DNA of 64,000 nucleotides from Anagrus nilaparvatae (taxonomy: Eukaryota > Arthropoda > Insecta > Hymenoptera > Mymaridae), in NCBI GenBank assembly GCA_022575985.1, contig JAKSXM010000137.1:23268001-23332000 (forward strand), read 5' to 3'. This document shows positions 1 through 10,634 of this stretch, piece by piece (the stretch's first letter is position 1; the number at the start of each line of letters is the position of its first letter). The position numbers and the translations under genes were made by a program. The notes beneath the pieces are model-generated. The model saw only the letters and a list, made by a program, of their open reading frames with translations. It had not been told where the DNA came from and made no database searches.

Positions 1-640
1 ATATTAAAAATTGTTCTTTGAATACTGTCATAATTCTCTATACACACACAGATACTGACATAAATAAATACATAAAAAAGTAAATTGATTTATACTTATA
101 TGCGATTTTTAAATGTTTACATATCATTTATAAGCTAACACATCTGCTAATAAAAAGCGACTTTTTAAAAAAAATATGTACATAAAAAAATCTTTTATGT
201 GTAGACCTTTGCCATTAGCTTAAAGTTTAAACAGAATCAAAGTCAAGGTTACACCAGGTGTCCATTTTTTTTTTATTGACAGTCATAAATGTATTATTCA
301 AAATTATTTGTAATTAAATTTTTTATGATTTTAATTTTTTGTTAAATTTGGATTAATTTTTTTCCTGTTAAAAGGGTTAAAATCACTATATTAAAAAAAT
401 GGGGTGCAATAGTAAGAAGAAGAAAAAAAGTAAAGGATATAAAATAAAATTCAACTGTCAGTCTTATATAGTTGACGTGAGACCGCGAGAGATTCACAAT
501 GCTTACAGTAATTCTCCTTCTCTCCTGTCCATCCATTCCGCTGTTCCTCATTCTAACTATACCTGTCTGCCTGTCCATCTATCCGTCCATCTATCTATTC
601 ATGTCTTTCATTTTATCTATCTTTTTAACTTTATCTTTGT

Positions 641-641
<1 letters not shown>

Positions 642-676
<35 letters not shown>
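642..676. repeat. (TA)n microsatellite
   Basis: About 17 TA/AT dinucleotides in a row. Similar shorter TA tracts occur at 3781-3800, 3820-3838 and 6138-6161. Confidence 0.9.
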
Positions 677-681
<5 letters not shown>

Positions 682-3600
682 GAAAATAATACGAAAATTA
701 TACTTGACATGATCTCTTTTTACATGTGTAAATGTTCAAAAATTTTACTTCTTTCATTTATTATAACTTATGTATATGCTATGTGAATGAAAATTCAACA
801 ATTATTAATATCACCTTTTTCTTCTACGGATTCATTTTTTTGCAATATTTTTTTTTTGATATGTGAAATAAATGAAATGTAAAAATTTTTTTCAAATATA
901 TCATAAAAAAGAAAGATACAGTTTTCATCATGATGAGAGGAATTAGTTTTGACTTTTAATAATTATTTTACATAGTCGCTTTTATTTAAATTCCAGAATA
1001 TATTTTGCTAACTTTTACATACGTTTTATTTTTTTTGTTAATCTCAATCAAACTTTTTTTTTTAAATAAGACAATACAAAATATTTTTATTAAATTGTTT
1101 TAATTTTAAATAATTTTAATTAATTTAAAACTTAATTTATAATGGGATTCTGTATAGAAATTCTACTGCATTTTATTAAATATGATCAAATTTGTTTATT
1201 CAAAATTTTCTCGCAATTAAAATGAACTAACGAGATTATATAAGCGTATTGTTACATTCCCATATTATTTATTAGTAATACTCATTCTAAAATAATTATT
1301 AAATATATATTTGCTTAGCATTTTTGTTTTAAGTGTTTTTTCGGTTTCTATTAAGAATTCAATTTCATTATTCTCTTGTGAATATGATGGAATGATCGAA
1401 CATACTCACATTTAATATGTATTTCATAACTTACTGCAAATGCAATCTATAAGATTTTAATTAAATTAACGATTCCAGCTCTTTTTTAATTGTATTTAAG
1501 TGGTTAATATATATACCTTCAGCTAGTCATTTCGCTTGCGAGAAGCATATTGATAAATCTTGCTAATTATGGAGTTAAATTGAAATAGCAATTTAACTAA
1601 ATTATCTAATTGAGAATTTGAAGTTGTATGTGTAGAAAATTTCATTTAAATTTCTACTATCATAATAAATAAATTAATCTAAAATTTTGCTACAATAAAA
1701 AATATTCTTAAAATGATTTGTTTATTGATTTAGTTTAAATTTTTATTTGTCAAGAAAATTCTGCCATTTAGAAAAAAAAGAATAAAATTTTGGAGATCTT
1801 AAGTAAAACGGTTTTTTCTAGTAAGAAAAAAAAACCTTTATTTTTAAAGTAATATCCTGGGCAACATATATATTTATATGTGTATATTTATTTATTATAT
1901 TTGATTTCTACTTCATGATACTTTGTTTTAAAAAAATAATCGACATTTCAAGTAAAATAAAATAAAAAAACAAATATATATTGCTTGAAAGAGAAGAAAA
2001 AAAAGATATATCAATTCCACGAATTCGTCGTTTCTAAAAGATGTATATAATACCCATATTATAAAATACATTGTAGGTTGATTTACTTCTTGGACCACTG
2101 TTTTTCAATCAAACATCACAAGCTTTTAAAAAAAACATAAAATATAAATAAAAAAAAAGTCCATTATACCAAACATACTTATAAAAAAAATATACGTGTA
2201 AAATCCTGGAAGTGAGGAATCGAACTTATATGTTAGTAAGAACAGGATATCGCGCGGTAACAATCTTCTCGAATGTCAACGCGAATTGAAAAAAAGCGAA
2301 GATTTTTTTTTTTTTTAAGAGAAGAGGAATACGGGAGGCTAAGTTTTATTTTTTTTACATATACCTCGTGTTGATCTTTTTAAAACAAGTCAACCCTTAT
2401 ACATATTGAAGGCCCCTTGTTAACGATTGAATTGGTTTATTATAAAAACCATGATTCTTTCAATTTTGTTTAAGGTAATCGTGCGAGTAATATTTGCTTT
2501 TTTAAATTTAAATTTGATAAAGTTAACTTTTATTTATAAACAATTAATAAAAATTTATATATACACTGTAAATTATAAACAGTTTAATACACAGTATGGT
2601 ATATATATAAAGTTCTCCTGTTTATTTAAACATTATATACACCATCTGTACAAATTCAACATTTTTCTTATCTAAAAAACTTTATAAACTTTATTTTATT
2701 TTTTCTCCTTATATGAATTTATATATCAGCTGCTGTCGTTTGACGTTTTTCTTACCTAGTAATATACCTTAACTTAATACTTGCTTTTTTTTCTATTTCT
2801 ATCCTGCATATATATACATGTATATATGTGAGTATATATCGTATCTCCAAAAGGAGACAATGGACAATGGGGACATAAATCTGCGTAATTAGTTGCCGAT
2901 GCTCCCGCGCAAAAAGGATCGACGTGCGATCTCTTTTCCTTCTACGTATAGTTTAGTGATCTTGATGTTGTATATATGCCCCTTCTTTTCTTTTTTTTTT
3001 ATATAAATATATATAAATTTTTTATTTACCACACACGTGCTTATACACATACATTTGGTTGGTCATTCGATATAAAAATATATATAAAAGGTGGGATGGT
3101 GCAAAGTTATACCCCACCCTGATTGACTTTTATGTTATAAATCCCCCTTTTTTTTAAAGGACATGAATATATGTAATTCCAGGAACGAGGGAAGAAACAA
3201 CGGGATATATATATAGATTGAAAGACTATGTAAGAAACTCAATTGTTTGGGAAAAAAAAACAATACACTATATGCGTCTTCAATATGGCGACATAAGGAT
3301 CCGGGATACGCGATTTAAAAATTTATAAGATACTTTTTTTTAAAGTCTTTTGTTTTGTGTGAAATTAAAATATATATATAATATATATTGTCATCACCTA
3401 CCTGGTTTTCCTTTTTTAAAGCTTATCTAATTTATACATCGAAGTGATTTAAAAAATTTCCCTATTAAAATACCATTTTTTTTATTTTAAAGGTGTAACA
3501 TCAAGTAAATCACTTGTTTTTCATTTGCTATCTTGATATTATTACTAAAACATGTTACTACTACTTTTACTACTATGTATATAAATTATATATATATAAA

Positions 3601-4268
3601 ATAAAAATCAAGAGAAGAAATCATGATGACGTGAGGCGAGGGAAACTTGAGTCCATAAATCTATATAACGTCGTTGGATTTTACTGACCAATGTCGAGTA
3701 TATTGAAGCCAAGATTTTTTCTTTCGAATGTTAAAAAAAAAAGAAGTAAAGGAGAAGATTTTGTTGCCGAGATGGCGGCTATATATATATATATATATAT
3801 AAACCAATAATCACGTGTTTATATATATATATATATATGTATCATGTATAAGAAACGTCACGCGAAAAACCAGGGTTCAATTTTTTATTTTTTGAAATAT
3901 GTATATGTGTACCTTCTTGGAAGCTTTACATTTAGATGTGTCGTGGATACGACAAAGATATGGCACAAACTTATTTTTCATTGGTTTCTCACGCATACTT
4001 GTACTTTTTTTTTTTATTATTATGTTTTACATTGTAAAACATATGCATTACAAAAATTTATTCAGTTTGTAACTAATGATATACTGAAAGAAAAATTATT
4101 TGAAATTTGATATCAGTAATAATGTGAAATTTATATAGTATTTATGATTTTTGATATATTGTTTAAAGATAAAAAATTCTTGTAAATTTATTTCAGGTTA
4201 AATGTGGTCATTTTTTTAGTTGAAAAGTGCCAATTAGTTGGTAAAAAACTGAAAAATTTCCCAATACT

Positions 4269-4386
4269 TACGGTTTGCTCAGGTAGAAGTTTGCTTAAAT
4301 TGCTTGAAATTTGAATAATCTAATCTAACAGCGTTAAAATTTGGAAGAGTTATATAAAAAATTATTAAGCAAACTCAACCTGTATT
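4269..4386. repeat. Small inverted repeat (foldback), about 118 bp
   Basis: The left arm contains AGGTAGAAGTTTGCTTAAAT and the right arm is its approximate reverse complement (TTAAGCAAACTCAACCT), separated by a short spacer. This is the form expected of a small MITE-like foldback element. No target-site duplication is clear. Confidence 0.4.
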
Positions 4387-4469
4387 TTACTTGAATATGG
4401 TTAATAAGAGAATTTAGCAATTTTTGGATTTTCACCCACAATCAAATCACGTAATGAGGCAATTTCTTT

Positions 4470-4605
4470 AAAAACCCTTAAGTAAAGCCCTTTCTTCACC
4501 AAATTAAAAATCGAAATTAAATCTAGTCAGTTATTTAGTGTAGTTGGAGATTTTTTAACTTTTAATCTGGTGTATAGAAAGGGCTTAAGTTTTAAAATAA
4601 TTTTC
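4470..4605. repeat. Small inverted repeat (foldback), about 130 bp
   Basis: TTAAG..AAGCCCTTTCTTCACC on the left mirrors GGTGTATAGAAAGGGCTTAA on the right, and the AT-rich inner arms also pair. It is probably a MITE-like hairpin. Boundaries are approximate. Confidence 0.45.
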
Positions 4606-5027
4606 AAAAAACTAGATAACTTAGAAAAAAATATCTTGGTACAAGAAAAAAAAAATGTTGCAATATTTGATAAAAAGATAAAACAAACAATAAAATGTTA
4701 ATAAAGTTGTCATAAATATCGAGAACACATCAACATTATTTTAAGAAATAATATCGTGCACATACATGATGAAAATAAAGTTGATTAAAATATTTAAATG
4801 TCAATCTACATTACATAGAGCACATAAAGAAAATATAATACATGTAAGAGACGTGTCTATCTCCTTTCTATACACATAATAATAAAATTAGATTGCTTAT
4901 ATTATATATAAATAACGGTATATATGAAAGACTGATAAATGAAAATGATATCATAGATGTCATATTAAAATTGAACACTCGAAAAAAAAACAAAATTAAT
5001 AACAAATAAAAATTTTTTATGTTTCAG

Positions 5028-5322
5028 GGGAGGACGGTACAGAAAGTTCAGGACCTGGTACAGATCTCCAGGGTGATGACGGTGGTGATTGCGTTGACGA
5101 AGATGGTTCAAATAGTCCAAATAATAACGAAAGAAATATTAATATAACCAAAGATAATAATATTGAAGATGAAGATGATGGTAATTTAAGTAATAACGAA
5201 GATAACAATGACGAAGATAATAACGTTACTCATGATCCATCCTCTTCAGCAAATAATAATAATAATAGACTGAATTCTATTCCTCCTAAAGATACTAATA
5301 ATTCTTCTGTTCTTCCAAATAG
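5028..5322 (+). CDS. tsh: teashirt/tiptop, internal exon encoding the acidic N-terminal segment
   Basis: A 295-bp exon bounded by a clear acceptor (TTTCAG, 5021-5027) and a strong donor (GTAAGT from 5323). Its first two bases complete a codon from an unseen upstream exon. It then reads 97 codons and ends with AG, which joins the first G of the exon at 7007 to make an Arg codon. The encoded segment is extremely rich in Asp, Glu, Asn and Ser, with no domain, and looks disordered and acidic. Teashirt proteins have a divergent low-complexity region before the zinc fingers, which fits. The assignment to tsh rests on frame continuity and order relative to the zinc-finger exon. An unrelated exon in the same frame is possible but unlikely. 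Confidence 0.8.
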
Positions 5323-6524
5323 GTAAGTTTTTTTATTTCTTTATCTTTTGATGCATTTATGGCTGTAATAGTTAAAAATTTATTTTGACATTTTTATTAC
5401 CATACTCTGACATTTATTAATTTAAAATAAGTTTATAAACTTTGTTTGTTTTATTAAATTTACAATTTTCAAACAATGAATTATTGTCTAACATAAAAAA
5501 TATTGATTTATCAAAAAAAATCTTTGTAGCATCTTTGTCACTAGCAATAAAAACATAAATTCAACAAAATACACATTAAACTTTGATGTCGTCATCGCAT
5601 ATTTTTTACTAAAAGAATCATTTGTTAAAAATATCTATAATAATATTTTAAAACTCGTAGTACAAACATATATTCTTGTCAGCAGTCGGCTGATAACTTT
5701 TTTACTTAAAAAAAATACAAACAATGGTATATAATACAAATATTTACTTATACTACTTAAAAGCAAGGAGATTTGTATAATACAATTACAGTGAACGTAA
5801 TAAACAAATTTTTTTATCGTATTAAATCAAATTACTTACTGTAGAGAGCAATTATCTAAATATAATCTCTATAATAATAAACTAGGAAACTTAAATGTTT
5901 AATACCTAGGATACAATACATTAGCTCTAATTCCAATCTAGTTAGACCAACGAGTCACCAATTTCTCTCCTCTGCAATATTATAAACTCAAATTTTCATA
6001 TATTATACTAAAAGACAAAGATAGAATATCTCTATGAATGTTTATAACCCTTTACGCATATTATAAACGTTTTAACCCCCGCATTATTATCATAAATGCA
6101 CCAGTTCCAAAAATCATCTCCCCCGCATGCGTAAAGGTCATATATATATATATATATATATAGTTCCCCTACTGCGTTTTCAATCTCTCTGAAGGCACGC
6201 ATCGTATATACCATCACCACCGGCTTCATTCACTCAAGCAGTTTTTAGCAGTAGTCAGTTTCGTACGAACCGTCGACAGACTAAACTCAGCATTTTTGTT
6301 ATTATAGACAGAAAATATGTCTTTTGTACCCCTAAATATACTTTTTTATTTTAATATTTAAAATTTTTTAATTTATTTTTAATGCAAATTAGTGACTTTT
6401 TGAATAAAATTTCATGTTTGCTAAATTTCAAATAATAATGATAGCGCACTCTATCGGTTTTTATACAAATCTATACTATTGTATTTTTTAAATATATATA
6501 AAAAAGTTTAATAACAAGTGAATT
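5323..6524 (+). other. teashirt intron with a candidate internal promoter
   Basis: Intron sequence between the acidic exon and the alternative first exon. Most of it is AT-rich, but 6090-6300 is clearly more balanced in composition and includes an arthropod initiator-like TCAGTT at 6255-6260. A (TA)n tract lies at about 6138-6161. Confidence 0.5.
6255..6260 (+). promoter_or_regulatory. Candidate initiator for an internal tsh promoter
   Basis: TCAGTT matches the arthropod initiator consensus and lies in a local island of higher GC, about 270 bp upstream of an ATG that opens a phase-compatible first exon. No TATA box or convincing downstream promoter element was seen. This is an inference from position and motif only. 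Confidence 0.3.
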
Positions 6525-6556
6525 ATGGCTTGCGATGTTGTGCCTTCAGATTGCAG
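6525..6556 (+). CDS. tsh: teashirt/tiptop, probable alternative first coding exon
   Basis: An ATG followed by ten codons (MACDVVPSDC) and then AG before a GTAAAA donor at 6557. The exon ends in the same phase as the acidic exon at 5322, so AG joins G at 7007 to give Arg and the frame stays open into the long zinc-finger exon. Using it gives a 1219-aa protein without the acidic segment. Support is the phase match, the donor and the initiator-bearing GC island upstream. The region from 6500 to the ATG is AT-rich and shows no acceptor that would make this an internal exon instead. Chance remains possible for so short an exon. Confidence 0.5.
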
Positions 6557-7006
6557 GTAAAAATTTTTTTAAAAATAATAATTACACAATTTGATACTAA
6601 GATTAAACATATTTCATATATATAGTTATGAAATATTCATGTCATAACATATATATAATGAAGTTAAATGCAAATCGATTATATTAGATACTACCGTCAT
6701 TTATTAATTGTCATAATAGGTGTATATATATATAAAAAATTAACGTTATTACCGTGTACATTTAATTTTTGCAATAAGATGTAAAATTACATATCCTTAT
6801 TATTTATTAGATATTATAGAAAGCTCATAAAATTTTAATAGAATTAATTTTTTTTATATTTAAATATAATTTAATGCGCAATATATATTTCCATATAAAT
6901 TAAAAATTTATTTGATAAATCAATTTTATTTTCTATGTTAAACAAATTTTATTAATTTTATGGTTGAATAAAAAAAAAAATGTTTTTCTTGTTATTTTTG
7001 TTTTAG

Positions 7007-10000
7007 GGAGCCGGCTAGCCCACGTTGTCCATCAAGGGACTCAAGGGAATCAACCGGTCCAGCAAGTGGAAGTCCGCCACCTTCAGCAATTCGGAATAGT
7101 TCCAGTCCGGTTAGTTCGCCGACTGGTGTCGTGCCTCTACCTCTAGGCGTTCATCCACTTTTACCTCCACAGTCTGCAGCTATGATGGCAGCATACCTCC
7201 AACAAACGCATCAGCGTTTATTATTAGGTCATTCGCCATTATCGCGTAGTTCTATATCACCGTTGGTATCTTCTTCGTGTTCACCACCAGCGGCGACACC
7301 AGGACTTCACGTTTCTCCTACAAATGCTGAAATCTCACCAACTGCAACCCCAATGTCTGCAGTTTTAGATTTTAGTACTCGTAAGGCTTCTTCAGCCGAC
7401 GAAGAAGAAGAAGAAGAACATATTTTAAATCTTAGTAAACCCCCTACACCTTCTTCTTCAACAGAAACAAATAATGGTCCATTGGATCTTTCTGTGACAA
7501 GTCGTAAACGCCCTGTTCCAGAAGATTCACCGCCAACAACGCCAAGAAAATCGACCAGATTATCAGCAAGTACTCCAGTTGCTCATCAAGATAATTCTGC
7601 AAATGCATCCGCATATAACCGTCAGGTTGTATCACCTTGGACGTCACCGGTTGTTGCATCTCATTTCCCTTATTTTGCTGCAGCTGTTGCTGCGGCAGCA
7701 ACTAGTCAGCAACAGTTATCACCTAAGGCCGGTACCGTCGATCATCATCAATTATGGAATGGTAAAATTAAGCCATCTGTATCGATTGAAAAATCATTTC
7801 AACCAAGCGAAGCAACAAAAGCTTTAGAAAAAATGAGCGAGTTAAGTAAGCTTGGTGGTGATGATATGTTCAGGTCATCTTCAGGTAGTAGTAGTACAAC
7901 AGGAGGTGTAACACCCACAACTTCTGGCAGTAGGCACAGTGCTTGGCAGTCTCATTGGTTAAACAAAGGCGCCGAGCAAGCAAAAGATGTTTTGAAATGC
8001 GTTTGGTGTAAACAGAGTTTTCCTACTTTAGCTGCAATGACCACTCATATGAAGGAAGCAAAACATTGCGGTGTTAATATGCCGGTACCACCTTCAGGTA
8101 GTCATCATCACTCACAACAATCAAATTTATCTTCTTTAGCATCTGCATCACATCAATCACATCAGTCACAAAGTTCTTCAGGTAGTAGCAGCAATAATCA
8201 TAGTTCTTCAAATACTAAGCAAAGTCCATCAGAACTTAATCTTTTAATAAAAGAAACAATGCCATTACCAAGAAAATTAGTTCGAGGGCAAGACGTTTGG
8301 TTAGGAAAAGGAGCAGAACAAACGAGACAAATTCTAAAATGTATGTGGTGTGGACAAAGTTTCCGATCTTTGGCGGAAATGACCTCACATATGCAACAAA
8401 CTCAGCATTATACCAATATAATTTCACAAGAACAAATTATTTCTTGGAAATCTTCAGATGAAAACAAAGGCAATAATAGCAGTAGTGGTACTGGGGGTAA
8501 TTCTGGAAGTGGAGATAGAGGAGGAAGTAGTGATAGAGGTGGTGGTGGGTCCGGTCATCATGGATCGAGCGGAGGACCTGGCGCTGGGGCGACTAGCAGC
8601 CACGTAAGTGCTGTTCTTACTTGCAAAGTTTGTGACCAGGCATTTAGTTCTTTAAAAGAACTAAGTAACCATATGGTTAAGAATAGCCATTACAAAGAAC
8701 ATATAATGCGATCTATTACTGAAACTGGCGGTCGACGTGGTCGACAGACGCGGGAAAAACGGAAAAAATCTTTACCTGTTAGAAAACTTTTAGAATTAGA
8801 AAGAGCGCAAAATGAGTTCAAAAATGGTGATACTAGTGCAGCAGCACTTGCCCATCTGGGTAAACATGCTGGTAGAATTACTTGTGAAAAATGCGGAGAA
8901 AAAATAGAAACATCTATGTTTGTCGATCACATTCGGCAATGCATAGGTGCTGGAGCCCTTGGTGCAAATCAACGTAATTTTTTAAAAAATGCCCTAATGT
9001 CTAATCACTTGCCCACTTCCTTAACAACAACAGAATCTGGTCGTAAAAGTGTAAATGAAGATGCTTCTTCAGTATCATCAAGACACCATCGTTCTCCGTC
9101 TTCAGCAAGTGATGCTACTACACCTGGAAAAGAAACGCCAACTCCAACTTCTAATGACCCTACGCCTGCTGGAACGACATCATCTTCAGTATTAAATGCA
9201 ATCGAAAAATTGATTGAAAAAAGTTTTGATTCACGGATTCGGCATGGAGCACAAGGCCTGCATCACTCACAAACTGGAACCCCAATTGGTTCAAGTATTT
9301 TAAAGAGGTTAGGAATTGATGAAAGCGTAGACTACACAAAACCGCTGGTTGATCCTCAAACAATGAATCTTCTCAGGTCTTATCAACAGCAACAGTTTAA
9401 CGTTGCTGCTGCAGCAAGACGGGAACGAAGCGGCAGCGAATCTAGTTCGATATCAGAAAGAGGAAGCGTAAGAACGGATACTCTCACGCCTGAAAGGCGG
9501 TTAGATCATTCTCATGATAGGTTTTCTACTTCATCGTCAAATTCACAAAGACAGCGATCATCCCCAGATAAACAGGTTGTACCTCTTCCAGCGCGAAACC
9601 CAACAGCAAATGACGAATCGGAAGAAGAAGAAGTTTTTGTAAAAAAGGAGCCAAAAGATGATGATTCCGAAAATCAAGCAAACGTTGAATCTGAGCAAGC
9701 TGATAGTCCAAAAAATGTTGTCATTAAAAAAGAGATAACCGATGATAATAGGGATGAAGATGATCAAGAGTCTATTAATCTCAAAAAGGAGAACTCTCAA
9801 AACAACCTTAATGATTCGCAAGACGATAAAAGGGAAGTACTATCGCCACAAATGAATCCGCCAACTCCCAGACAAGTAGAGCACTTGAGTAGAAGTCCTT
9901 GCAGAAATAGTACAAGTAGTCCTGCAAGTAGTGATAGATCTGTGACTCCTAGAGGAACGCCGGATACAAAAGCTTCAAGTAGCCTCGGAGCTTTATCCTC

Positions 10001-10634
10001 TATGTTTGACAATTTATCTGGTGGAGGAGGTACAGTGGCTAATTCTACAGATGGCCAAGGCCGTAAAACCAGTAGTCACCCTTTAGCCGCGTTACAAAAA
10101 CTTTGCGACAAAACGGAGACCCGTGGTCAAAATTCTGGAAGTAACAGATCTGGATCTAGTTCTAGTGCATCACATGGAACTAGTAACAATTTAGCCTCTG
10201 TTACCACAGCATCACACTCTAGCCACACACCGGGTTCTATTTTAGCTTTTAGTTGGGCATGTAATGACGCAGTAGTAACGGCTGATTCTATTATGAAATG
10301 CGCATTTTGCGATACACCGTTTATTTCCAAAGGTGCTTACAGACATCATTTGTCAAAAATGCATTTTGTGAAAGATGGCGTTATACCAGATCCTTTGACT
10401 GTAAATCGATCAACTGCTTCGGCATCCGCTGGCAGCGGTACACAATCAGTATCGGATGGTCCGAGTCGAAGCTCTACATCACCCCCATCACAACGTAGTG
10501 TTAAGTCACCCCCAACGCCGCAAGCAAATGGAAGTCCATCACAACCAACAACTTCACCTTTAGAAGAGAGTCCACATTCAAAATTTCTCAAGTATACTGA
10601 ATTAGCAAAACAATTGTCAAGTAAATACGTATAG
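7007..10634 (+). CDS. tsh: Teashirt/tiptop zinc-finger transcription factor, terminal exon
   Basis: This single long exon encodes nearly all of a Teashirt-family nuclear transcription factor, a homeotic and limb/eye patterning regulator in insects. The acceptor is TTTTAG at 7001-7006; the exon opens mid-codon and runs 1208 codons to TAG at 10632-10634. In the 1219-aa isoform numbering, a PLDLSV motif (about residue 169) matches the CtBP co-repressor site known in Teashirt. Widely spaced C2H2 fingers of the Teashirt type start near residues 342 (CVWCKQSF), 456 (CMWCGQSF) and 550 (CKVCDQAF). A further Cys/His knuckle is near 637 (CEKC..H..C) and a C-terminal finger near 1109 (CAFCDTPF..HHLSKMH). 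Long Ser/Gly/Asn-rich and acidic linkers separate them. The W-x-C spacing and the order of fingers are diagnostic. Many insects have one combined tsh/tiptop gene, so tsh and tio cannot be told apart here. Confidence 0.95.

Larger units (their letters stand above)
1..5027. other. Upstream/intronic DNA of teashirt, no coding exon recognised
   Basis: AT-rich DNA ending in the splice acceptor (polypyrimidine run then CAG at 5025-5027) of the first teashirt exon in the window. The next exon starts in the middle of a codon, so an upstream coding exon ending with one base of a split codon must exist; I could not find it here, and it is probably upstream of the window. The stretch contains TA-dinucleotide microsatellites (about 642-676, 3781-3800, 3820-3838), two small inverted repeats (4269-4386 and 4470-4605, listed separately), and several islands of more complex sequence near 2190-2290, 2890-2970 and 3280-3320. 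The short ORFs here are low-complexity and look random. Confidence 0.6.

Noticed and set aside
2195..2290. GAATCGAACT reads on the - strand as a tRNA T-loop (AGTTCGATTC).
   Set aside because: Bases on either side do not pair as a T stem, and no anticodon or acceptor stem fits.
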